From the IMG/VR virus record IMGVR_UViG_3300018080_000447, positions 1 to 30,315 of that record: DNA of 30,315 nt. The stretch is one strand, 5' to 3'. Under the pieces are notes generated by a model that made no database searches, was not told where the DNA came from, and was given only the letters and a program-made list of their open reading frames with translations. This stretch comes from a virus. Positions 7,539-13,988 of the stretch are shown piece by piece. Every line of letters starts with the position of its first letter. The stretch's first letter is position 1. The position numbers and the translations under genes were made by a program.

Positions 7539-7888
7539 TCTATTAAATCTTTTTCATTAAAAAATACAGGGATATTGTGTTTTTTAGCTTCTTCTATTTC
7601 ATTTAGTGTCCCTTTAGAATCTTCCCAATTCTTTAACCCTGACATATTAGGAACGACAAATACAGCATCCGATACTCTTAACCACTCCATTGAGTAGTTA
7701 TAGAACATGGGTACAGTAAATTCTTGTGTCCAACAATCTGTTACGAATGTTTTATCATGCCAAGGAGTAAAGGGTGCAAATCCCATCATAAAGAGTTTAG
7801 ACGCATAATGTTCTCCACGTCCAATATTTTTTAATACACCAAGGACGTTATCATCGGAGTAAGCTCCGGCTACATAAACTTTTAACAT
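7502..7888 (-). CDS. Nucleoside 2-deoxyribosyltransferase-like protein
   Basis: The 128-residue protein starts with MLKVYVAGAYSDD, has a central SDAVFVVPN strand and a KGTLNEIEEAKKHNIPVF segment. These fit the nucleoside 2-deoxyribosyltransferase and DUF4406-type fold, in which a Glu near GTxxEI acts as nucleophile (here likely Glu97). Such enzymes exchange bases on deoxyribonucleosides or cleave deoxynucleotides. The neighbour is a guanylate-kinase-like enzyme, so the pair may salvage or modify a deoxynucleotide pool. The exact substrate cannot be read from sequence. Confidence 0.72.
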   Translation of the reverse strand: MLKVYVAGAYSDDNVLGVLKNIGRGEHYASKLFMMGFAPFTPWHDKTFVTDCWTQEFTVPMFYNYSMEWLRVSDAVFVVPNMSGLKNWEDSKGTLNEIEEAKKHNIPVFFNEKDLIEWKETKKLSSAS

Positions 7889-7903
7889 ACAATATAGTTT
7901 TGG

Positions 7904-8140
7904 TTATTTCTTTTTGGTAGCCATATCTCTTATAGAACTAAGAAACTCATCCCACTCTTTTTTCAACCTTTGGCTTTGTAAAGATTTTCTTTTTTTCTTA
8001 ATGTATATAAGATAATTGTGCATAGATTTTATACCCTCACAAAAAATCTGTGTTCTATAATTATTCAATCGTTGTTCTATTTCCTCGTTGGATACGGTAT
8101 TATTGGCGAAGTATTTTGCCAACTGTTTTGCTGTGGTCAT
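7904..8140 (-). CDS. Short lysine-rich helical protein
   Basis: First gene of the leftward operon, 78 residues and predicted all-helical, with a basic middle (YIKKKRKSLQSQRLKKEW). No family is recognised. It starts 35 bases after a full Bacteroidota promoter and is followed after 15 bases by the deoxyribosyltransferase-like gene. Position and size fit an early host-takeover or DNA-binding protein, but that is inference only. Confidence 0.6.
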   Translation of the reverse strand: MTTAKQLAKYFANNTVSNEEIEQRLNNYRTQIFCEGIKSMHNYLIYIKKKRKSLQSQRLKKEWDEFLSSIRDMATKKK

Positions 8141-8175
8141 ATGAAATGTTTTTAGTTATTTAAAATAACGATACG

Positions 8176-8207
8176 CTAAAGTACGTATTATCATTGACAT
8201 ACGCAAA
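8176..8207 (-). promoter_or_regulatory. Leftward early promoter
   Basis: On the minus strand, TTTG (8207-8204), 20 bp, then TACTTTAG (8183-8176). This matches the Bacteroidota consensus TTTG-N(19-21)-TAnnTTTG with one mismatch. It should drive the genes from 8140 to 6062. Confidence 0.65.
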
Positions 8208-8243
8208 TATATTCTAAATAATTTTAATTTAATCCTTAAATTA

Positions 8244-8275
8244 TTTGCATAAAAGAATGATATGGTTTAATTTTG
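8244..8275 (+). promoter_or_regulatory. Rightward early promoter
   Basis: TTTG (8244-8247), 20 bp, then TAATTTTG (8268-8275), a full match to the Bacteroidota housekeeping consensus. It lies back to back with the leftward promoter, 36 bp apart, and 20 bases before the ATG at 8296. The A/T-rich bases between the two could hold a regulator site. Confidence 0.8.
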
Positions 8276-8295
8276 TTTAGAAATAATCACACAAT

Positions 8296-8520
8296 ATGTC
8301 CGAATCCGATTTTGCAGATTACCTAAGTTTTATTCATAAGATAAAAGAAAGGCTTATAATAATCTTAGATTACAAGCTAAAGGAAAAACAGGAGTTAAAC
8401 CAATCAGAAGAATTATTTTTAAAATCCATGCATAGGATATGGAGAACTGATGATTACTTAGAGAAGTATTGTAGACCTGATCATATACCTGAAGATGTGT
8501 CAGACCAAGAATTGTTTTAA
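8296..8520 (+). CDS. Unknown helical protein, first rightward early gene
   Basis: The 74-residue protein is predicted helical and charged, with a middle rich in Lys and Glu (KLKEKQELNQSEELF) and a C terminus ending DVSDQELF. No family is recognised. It is the first gene behind a strong promoter, followed after 20 bases by the Hsp20 gene. The start has an A-rich leader and no Shine-Dalgarno site. Confidence 0.6.
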   Translation: MSESDFADYLSFIHKIKERLIIILDYKLKEKQELNQSEELFLKSMHRIWRTDDYLEKYCRPDHIPEDVSDQELF

Positions 8521-8540
8521 TATAACAAAATGACAGGTAT

Positions 8541-8894
8541 ATGGAGTGGCTTAAAAATTGTAGCACAACCTCAGATGTTGAATTAAAAATTATAGATATG
8601 TTACATGGAGGTATTATACAAAGGCAGAGGTTAACGGATGGTGTCTTAGTAAAGATAGAAGCCACGGGATGCAAAAAGGAAGACATTAAGATTATTGGTA
8701 GACCAGATGGTTCTATGACTGTGTTCTTACCAGAAACAGATTTTTATTATCCTGAGATGACAAAGGAGTTTAAGGTAGATAAATCATTAGACGCACTGAA
8801 GTCATCAGCTAAGTATAAGCATGGAGTATTAGAAATTCATATTCCGTTTAAGGAAGATGCTATCGGAAAAGAAATCGAAATAGAGGACGGGTAA
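8541..8894 (+). CDS. Hsp20 / alpha-crystallin small heat-shock protein
   Basis: The 117-residue protein has a compact alpha-crystallin domain (about 32-104): DGVLVKIEATGCKKEDIKI, then a strand EFKVDKSLD, then the signature KHGVLEIHIPF (94-103). The C-terminal IEI (112-114) fits the IxI motif that joins subunits in oligomers. Such proteins hold unfolding proteins without ATP. The short N-terminal arm (about 30 residues) is typical of minimal family members. It lies in the same operon as a GroES-like protein, so the two may form a phage folding module. Hsp20 genes occur in some other phages, notably cyanophages. Confidence 0.82.
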   Translation: MEWLKNCSTTSDVELKIIDMLHGGIIQRQRLTDGVLVKIEATGCKKEDIKIIGRPDGSMTVFLPETDFYYPEMTKEFKVDKSLDALKSSAKYKHGVLEIHIPFKEDAIGKEIEIEDG

Positions 8895-8943
8895 TATCCC
8901 GTTATTTAATAAACACAACACAAATTAAAAAAAAAAAGAAAAC

Positions 8944-9336
8944 ATGGAAAGTTACAGAATTTCAGGAGTATTACACGAAAGATTACCGGATGTTACATTT
9001 AGTAGTGGAGGTCGGAAGGCAGAATTTGTTATTGAAACTTTAAAACCGGGGAAGGACGGTAAAGAGTGGAGGGATTTCATCAAGTTTGAGGTTATAGAAA
9101 AGTTTATAACTATATTAAATAACCTTGATGTAGGGGATAAGATAACAGTAGAGTTTAGTGTAGGTGGTAGAAGATGGAAGCCTGAGGATGCTGATGAATA
9201 TAAATACTTTACTACACTTAAGGCTTGGGGAATAACAGATATTGTTAAGGCTAGTGGAGAGAGGGTGGAGACATCAACGGATATTGTTGGTACATCAGAC
9301 CTAAACCCTGAAGAACATGACGATCTCCCTTTTTAG
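8944..9336 (+). CDS. Single-stranded DNA-binding protein, DUF3127-like
   Basis: The 130-residue protein reads as a small OB-fold: RISGVLHERLPD, then KAEFVIETLK, a KFEVIEKF strand and VGDKITVEFSVGGR, as in the DUF3127 family common in Bacteroidota and their phages. The C terminus is acidic and ends DDLPF, like the protein-docking tail of bacterial SSB. It probably coats ssDNA during replication and recruits host or phage replication proteins. An unusually A-rich leader (AAAAAAAAAAAG) precedes the ATG, which may act as the translation signal. Confidence 0.78.
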   Translation: MESYRISGVLHERLPDVTFSSGGRKAEFVIETLKPGKDGKEWRDFIKFEVIEKFITILNNLDVGDKITVEFSVGGRRWKPEDADEYKYFTTLKAWGITDIVKASGERVETSTDIVGTSDLNPEEHDDLPF

Positions 9337-9349
9337 TAACTACCACTAA

Positions 9350-9658
9350 ATGTGCGCATTAAACAAAAGTCATACAAAAGTTCTTTATAGAGTTTTGGCT
9401 AATCCAACCAAGTCTGCCGAGCATCACAAACCAACATATGAGCAATGGGTTTTGGGGAGTATGTGGAACGGTAAGAAGGTTATAAGTATGGATTATGTTT
9501 CGGACGCTAATGAGCTTTGGGTTTTGTTAGAGGATGGTGAAGAGATAGAGATAAGGCACGTAGCAAGAAAACATTATTTACCGATAGAATTATTAGATGC
9601 CGAAGCTAAGGATTTGTATGTAAGGGGTTCTAAAAAACAAAATGATCAAACTTCCTAA
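9350..9658 (+). CDS. Unknown 102-residue protein
   Basis: Not recognised. It has a possible beta-rich centre (KKVISMDYVSDANELWVLL, EEIEIRHVARKHY), similar in feel to small SH3-like folds, and charged ends. The start is 13 bases after the SSB stop, and its 3' end overlaps the methyltransferase by 17 bp, so it belongs to the same operon. Function unknown. Confidence 0.6.
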   Translation: MCALNKSHTKVLYRVLANPTKSAEHHKPTYEQWVLGSMWNGKKVISMDYVSDANELWVLLEDGEEIEIRHVARKHYLPIELLDAEAKDLYVRGSKKQNDQTS

Positions 9659-10340
9659 TATAACTATTCATAACATGGACTGCATGGAAGCTATGCGTGA
9701 AATGAAAGATAATGAATTTGAGTTGGCTATTGTTGACCCGCCTTATGGGATAAATATAGCGAAAAGCGGAAAAGTAGGGGGGGGAGAGTTGGCTAAAGTG
9801 AAAGATTATGGGGCAAAAATTTGGGACATAAAATCCCCATCAAATGAATACTTTAACGAATTAATGCGAGTTTCTGAAAATCAAATAATATGGGGGGCAA
9901 ATCATTTTTTAGGGTTAAAGTCACCTTGTTGGATAGTGTGGGATAAGGATAATAACTCAAATGACTTTGCAGATTGTGAACTCGCTTATACGTCATTTAA
10001 AAGCGCAGTAAGAAGATATAAATATAGATGGAATGGTATGCTGCAAGAAAACATGAAACACAAAGAACACCGCATTCACCCCACCCAAAAACCAGTTGCC
10101 CTATACAAATGGCTACTCCAAAACTACGCCAAACCGGGCGATAGAATATTAGACACTCATTTAGGTTCAGGAAGCATAGCAATAGCCTGTTTGGAGCTTG
10201 GTTTTGACTTAGTGGGGTATGAGATAGACAAAGACTATTATGACGCTGCAATGGAACGAATACAGACTAAACAAGAGGCTTTGACGTTAGGCTACGCAAA
10301 GACTAAATTAAATAAATCAGATCAGAAAACGTTGTTTTAA
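9642..10340 (+). CDS. DNA adenine or cytosine-N4 methyltransferase
   Basis: The 232-residue enzyme has DPPYG (32-36, catalytic motif IV), HPTQKP (146-151) and, after it, the AdoMet-binding motif DTHLGSGS (171-178). This order is that of the beta class of N6-adenine / N4-cytosine methyltransferases. DPPYG cannot decide between the two, but adenine is more common. No restriction partner is nearby, so it is likely a solitary phage methylase that protects against host restriction or marks DNA. The last residues, QKTLF, fit the QxxLF clamp-binding motif. Confidence 0.85.
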   Translation: MIKLPNITIHNMDCMEAMREMKDNEFELAIVDPPYGINIAKSGKVGGGELAKVKDYGAKIWDIKSPSNEYFNELMRVSENQIIWGANHFLGLKSPCWIVWDKDNNSNDFADCELAYTSFKSAVRRYKYRWNGMLQENMKHKEHRIHPTQKPVALYKWLLQNYAKPGDRILDTHLGSGSIAIACLELGFDLVGYEIDKDYYDAAMERIQTKQEALTLGYAKTKLNKSDQKTLF

Positions 10341-10352
10341 AAATTAAAAGAT

Positions 10353-11297
10353 TTGCCGAGTAGAGAAGTTTATATATTAGACAAGAAGGCGTTCAAGAAT
10401 CTTAGACTATTAAATAGAAACAATTCTGTTTTAGTCCGCATAGATACTAAGAATGTTAACAGAAGAACTAAATTAGGGATATATGTGGTTGGTGATACAG
10501 ATTTTAACCAACACGCACATGCCGATAGGATAGGGATAGTTGAGTGGATTCCCGAACATCTTAACTTAAATGATATGGATTGGGAAACCGATGTAGAGGT
10601 ACAGAAGGATGATGTGGTTTGGTTTGATTACATGGCTAGCTTAAACTGTCAGGCGTTTGATGTAGATGGTGTGGAATATAAGATGATTCACTACAGGGAT
10701 TTATACTTTGCTAAGAGGGGTGAGAAGGTGTTTCCGCTTAATGGAGTGTGTTTATTTGAGTTGGTTGATGCTGAAACTCCTGAGAGCAAATATGCTATAA
10801 ATACCAAGAAGAAGAAAGATGTAAGATACGGTATAGGCAAGTATATGTCAACACCCAACAGAAAATACAAGGATAATTTATATGTAGATGACGAGAGGAT
10901 AAAAGAGGGGACGAAAGCTATATTTGGTATGCCACCTATATTATTAGAGGATATGTTACATGCTGAGTTTGGTGGCGATCAGTTAAGAATCAGTGAAAGG
11001 AAGTTTGTGTTGGGTTGGGATGAAGGGGGCAGAGTGTATCCAACTAAGAACAATGTTGTTATTAAGCCGGATAAACCAAAAGAGAAAACGGAAGGAGGAA
11101 TCATCACTCCATTAAGGGTAAGGGATATTAAGAATGTAGAAGAAGGTGTGGTGGTGGAGAGTGATGCAGAAGGCTTACGCAGAGGTGTTCGGGTACGCTT
11201 TGCTCCTAACATTCAAGGTTCATCTTATGTACCTGATAAGAAACATGGGATCGTATATTTAACAAGAAGTAATAACGTGTATGTAAAATTTTCTTAG
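10353..11297 (+). CDS. Triple GroES-like (Cpn10) domain protein
   Basis: The 314-residue protein is read from TTG 10353. The C-terminal domain (about 230-313) strongly resembles GroES: NNVVIKPDKPKEKTEGGIIT, then EEGVVVES, RRGVRVRFAPN and a final strand. EGGIIT corresponds to the GroES mobile loop that binds GroEL. Residues 24-122 (SVLVRIDTKN, LGIYVV, IGIVEW, VQKDDVVWFDY) and 127-222 (GVCLFELVDAETPES, YGIGKYM, IKEGTKAIFG) follow the same strand order, so the protein seems to be three tandem Cpn10 domains, although the first two are weaker matches. It would act as a co-chaperonin for host GroEL, for example to fold the capsid protein. It ends the early operon after the methyltransferase. Confidence 0.7.
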   Translation: MPSREVYILDKKAFKNLRLLNRNNSVLVRIDTKNVNRRTKLGIYVVGDTDFNQHAHADRIGIVEWIPEHLNLNDMDWETDVEVQKDDVVWFDYMASLNCQAFDVDGVEYKMIHYRDLYFAKRGEKVFPLNGVCLFELVDAETPESKYAINTKKKKDVRYGIGKYMSTPNRKYKDNLYVDDERIKEGTKAIFGMPPILLEDMLHAEFGGDQLRISERKFVLGWDEGGRVYPTKNNVVIKPDKPKEKTEGGIITPLRVRDIKNVEEGVVVESDAEGLRRGVRVRFAPNIQGSSYVPDKKHGIVYLTRSNNVYVKFS

Positions 11298-11305
11298 TAC
11301 CTTTG
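11298..11305 (+). promoter_or_regulatory. Late-type promoter -7 element
   Basis: TACCTTTG starts directly after the stop codon of the GroES-like gene and lies 32 bases before the ATG at 11338. No TTTG lies 19-21 bp upstream. Confidence 0.55.
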
Positions 11306-11337
11306 TTGATATTTAAACGTTTAAAATATTAATTATC

Positions 11338-11595
11338 ATGGATGTATGGACAATAGTTTCGGTAGTAATAGCAGCAGTGGCGGCATTGTTTGGGACTCAG
11401 TGGGGGCTTGTTAAGACAAAGGTTAGCCAGGTAGCTTCGCTTGTTAAGCAGACGCTTGAGTTGGTAAATGCTTTATTGAATGCACTTGAGGATGACAAGG
11501 TAACTGCTGAGGAGGTGGCTCTATTAAAAGCAGAGGCGAATGATGTCAAGGTTGCCTTTAAGGTACTCTTAGGAAAGAAAGTAGAGGTTGAGTAG
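11338..11595 (+). CDS. Small membrane protein with one helix
   Basis: The 85-residue protein has an N-terminal membrane helix (IVSVVIAAVAALFG, residues 5-18) and then a long amphipathic, probably coiled-coil, helix. It has its own promoter and is followed by a terminator, so it forms a single-gene unit. Holin, spanin-like or membrane-bound regulator are all possible. Only the topology can be supported. Confidence 0.65.
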   Translation: MDVWTIVSVVIAAVAALFGTQWGLVKTKVSQVASLVKQTLELVNALLNALEDDKVTAEEVALLKAEANDVKVAFKVLLGKKVEVE

Positions 11596-11636
11596 TTTTT
11601 GTTTTTCATAATTTGTAAGTTTTAAGGTTAGTAATT

Positions 11637-11669
11637 AGCCCGTTCTATTTAGCTGGAACGGGCTTTTTA
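11637..11669 (+). terminator. Rho-independent terminator
   Basis: A perfect 9-bp stem (AGCCCGTTC 11637-11645 and GAACGGGCT 11656-11664) with a 10-nt loop and a T tract. It ends the small membrane gene and sits directly before the promoter of the virion block. Confidence 0.9.
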
Positions 11670-11679
11670 TTATTTTAAT

Positions 11680-11687
11680 TATCTTTG
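11680..11687 (+). promoter_or_regulatory. Late-type promoter for the first virion genes
   Basis: TATCTTTGTAC lies 31 bases before the ATG at 11719 and just after a terminator. No TTTG is found 19-21 bp upstream. Confidence 0.7.
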
Positions 11688-11718
11688 TACACAGATTAAT
11701 CTTTAAAAATGAATTAAA

Positions 11719-12204
11719 ATGTTAGTAAAATTAACAACACTTGCAAGTGATTTTGCATCAGGAAGTGGGCCATGGGTAGACAGCCTTGCAGCCTCTACAG
11801 CATACCTGTTTAACACCAATAACTTTGTGGATTCTAAGGTATATAGCACCGATGACCAAGAGTTCAGGTATGTATTTGAACCGAATGACAGACAGAGTTC
11901 AGCGGTTACCATAAGGGTAACTGAAACAAAAGCCGCTACAACTACTGAGGCTAACTATGATGCTCCTGCCGCTAGTCAGGCTTCGAAATGGATTGCGTTA
12001 GATGTATTTGAGGAAAATGATACAGCGAGTACTGCTGTTGAGCATTCCATTAACCAAGATTGGATAACGTTTGCTGAAACTTATTCTGATTCAAACATTA
12101 CTTCCAAGGCAAGGGTATGGGTAAATGAGGGTGGTTTTTCTTGTAAGAGTTATATTGTAGACCACACTATTGCGGCTATTGAAACATTAGCACAGGCTAC
12201 ATAA
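11719..12204 (+). CDS. Putative virion protein, paralogue A
   Basis: The 161-residue protein resembles the next gene along its whole length: both begin with a KLTTL phrase, contain F-P-DR (EPNDRQSS / NPQDRETD), a V-E-A-D/Y segment and an end like GGF-KSYIVDHT / GGF-KKYIISHT. Composition is Thr/Ser/Asn-rich and beta-like, typical of small virion surface proteins. It opens the late rightward block and could be a decoration or head-fibre protein. No named family is recognised. Confidence 0.6.
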   Translation: MLVKLTTLASDFASGSGPWVDSLAASTAYLFNTNNFVDSKVYSTDDQEFRYVFEPNDRQSSAVTIRVTETKAATTTEANYDAPAASQASKWIALDVFEENDTASTAVEHSINQDWITFAETYSDSNITSKARVWVNEGGFSCKSYIVDHTIAAIETLAQAT

Positions 12205-12207
12205 TAA

Positions 12208-12663
12208 ATGATTGCAAAGTTAACAACATTATCTGCTAATTCTTCTTATGGGAACGTTATTATTCCTATAGAAGATTCCACTGAGTATATATTTAATTGC
12301 GAGTGGATAAAAGACCTTACTGCCCATAATACAAATGACAGTAAGTTTACTTATTCATTTAATCCACAGGATAGGGAAACAGATACGTGTTTGTTTTTAG
12401 TAGATGAAACGGTATCCTCTATAGTAACGGAAGCTGATACGATACCATACAGTTCAAGAGTTTATTTTAATGTATATGAGGACGGGGATACAACAGCTAC
12501 TCCCGTTTCTCATTCATTTAATGTAAGTGATATATCTTTTGGCGTAGGGTTGGGTTCTTCTAATTCTGTAGTATTTATTGCTACGGGTGGCTTTGCATTG
12601 AAGAAGTATATTATCAGTCATACGTTAGCAGAAATAATAACATTAGTTAAAACAGGTTCGTAA
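12208..12663 (+). CDS. Putative virion protein, paralogue B
   Basis: The 151-residue product is a diverged copy of the preceding gene (see shared KLTTL start, DR motif, and GGF...KKYIISHTLAEI end), so a tandem duplication is likely. It starts three bases after the upstream stop and its own stop overlaps the next ATG (TAATG). Two copies suggest either two-component surface structures or one evolving under host-driven selection. Confidence 0.62.
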   Translation: MIAKLTTLSANSSYGNVIIPIEDSTEYIFNCEWIKDLTAHNTNDSKFTYSFNPQDRETDTCLFLVDETVSSIVTEADTIPYSSRVYFNVYEDGDTTATPVSHSFNVSDISFGVGLGSSNSVVFIATGGFALKKYIISHTLAEIITLVKTGS

Positions 12664-13265
12664 TGGGGAATGCAAACAGACAGGGGTTAAGAGGTTTTTT
12701 GGGTGATAGTACGGCTATGACGCAAACTATAGAGACAAATGCTAATCCTCCTGTGAAGTATAATGATACTGTATGGGATGATTTAAGATTCCCCGTTACT
12801 CAATCTAAAAGAGGAGCTAATGTAGAACCTGATTTTGATGAAACGAATGTTGGTTTTCTTTTTCCAACAGATGATACTTCTGAGATAGCTTATATTATTG
12901 CTCAGTTCCCGCATGATTGGAAAACGGGGAGTGTTATTTCTCCTCATGTTCATTTTGCTCAAGGCGGTGATAATACTTATGTCTTTAAGATAGATTATAA
13001 ATGGATAAATTTAGGTGATGCCGTTCCGGCTACGTGGACTACCATAGCCACTACGGGATATGCATATACTTATGAAAGTGGAACTATTCATCAGTTAGCC
13101 GAGTTTACAGATATAACTCCACCAGAAACCATCACAGATGTTAGCTCTATTATGTTAATCAAGTTATATAGAGATGATGAGGTGTCAGGTGATGTATTAG
13201 TTTGGGAGTTCGATATTCATTATCAAAGGGATGCTGATGGGTCGAGTTCCGAATATGTTAAGTAA
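12663..13265 (+). CDS. Probable virion protein with beta-sandwich
   Basis: The 200-residue protein contains PHVHFAQGGDNTYVFKIDYKW, then beta-type strands and a closing segment VWEFDIHYQRD. Similar PHxHW-Q and YxW phrases occur in small structural proteins of other phages, but I cannot name the family. It follows the paralogue pair with overlapping codons (TAATG), so all three are probably one unit. Role: head decoration, vertex or collar are guesses. Confidence 0.58.
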   Translation: MGNANRQGLRGFLGDSTAMTQTIETNANPPVKYNDTVWDDLRFPVTQSKRGANVEPDFDETNVGFLFPTDDTSEIAYIIAQFPHDWKTGSVISPHVHFAQGGDNTYVFKIDYKWINLGDAVPATWTTIATTGYAYTYESGTIHQLAEFTDITPPETITDVSSIMLIKLYRDDEVSGDVLVWEFDIHYQRDADGSSSEYVK

Positions 13266-13283
13266 TTAGATAAAAGAAAAGAA

Positions 13284-13988
13284 ATGCGAACAAGGGAAGC
13301 GGATTACAGCAAATGCTGGTTGAATCCTTATAAGCCTAAATTCCTTTCTAATATACAGAAGGAGCTTACGCTTTTTAAGGAGTTTGACGATAGCAAGCTA
13401 GGGAAGAAGAGGGTCTATCAATGGATAGTTATGATGTATGATCCTAACAGTCCTTGGCGAATGGAGGAGGCGCAATATTATAATAGAAAGAGGGAGGCTG
13501 CCAAAGAGGTTGGTTGGATTATTGAGCAGGGAAGATTTGATGATGATGTAGAGAAATTTCTCACAGGACAGGATAAGGTTATCAACGCTATGGTAGCCTC
13601 TTTTATTTCCCGATTTGCGAATCCCGAATACACACAGCTAATAGGCTTACTTGAGCTACAGCATTTAACCACAAAAAGTATTCTTGCTGGTAAATATACT
13701 CAACACACCACTAAGATTCTTAATGATATAACTAATGATATTAATCGTATTACTAATCGTTTGTATGGTAGTGGTGAGCAGGATGAGGTTTTATTAGCTA
13801 AGAAGGCGTTATATCAGGAAGCAGAGGAGAGTAGGATAAGGTTAAATCCTGAGAATATAGCTAAGGTGTTACAGGAGGATGGGGAGTTACCTGATGATTT
13901 TAACCCTTATGGGGATTACGAAACGGAAGATATACATTTTATAAGTGATGAGGGGGAGGAAGAAACAAAACGAAAAGGTACAGTATGA
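13284..13988 (+). CDS. Candidate small terminase subunit
   Basis: The 234-residue protein is helical, with a charged C-terminal tail rich in Glu and Asp (GDYETEDIHFISDEGEEE). It directly precedes the large terminase gene and overlaps it by 41 bp, the position typical of TerS. No helix-turn-helix or other motif can be assigned with confidence, so the identification rests mainly on gene order. The segment ELQHLTTKSILAGKYTQHTT may form a helical core. A head-completion protein is an alternative. Confidence 0.5.
   Translation: MRTREADYSKCWLNPYKPKFLSNIQKELTLFKEFDDSKLGKKRVYQWIVMMYDPNSPWRMEEAQYYNRKREAAKEVGWIIEQGRFDDDVEKFLTGQDKVINAMVASFISRFANPEYTQLIGLLELQHLTTKSILAGKYTQHTTKILNDITNDINRITNRLYGSGEQDEVLLAKKALYQEAEESRIRLNPENIAKVLQEDGELPDDFNPYGDYETEDIHFISDEGEEETKRKGTV

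Noticed and set aside
8296-8520. Clamp-binding motif at the end of the 74-residue protein (DQELF)
   Set aside because: Only one residue lies between Gln and Leu where QxxLF needs two, so the match is not valid.
8354-8686. 110-residue leftward frame overlapping the early genes
   Set aside because: It lies opposite two well-supported genes, has biased shadow composition and no promoter or leader.
9997-10251. 84-residue leftward frame inside the methyltransferase
   Set aside because: It is antisense to the motif-bearing part of the methyltransferase.
11338-11595. Firm holin assignment for the 85-residue membrane protein
   Set aside because: One helix and a coiled-coil tail are consistent with a holin but also with other small membrane proteins, and no lysin gene is nearby.
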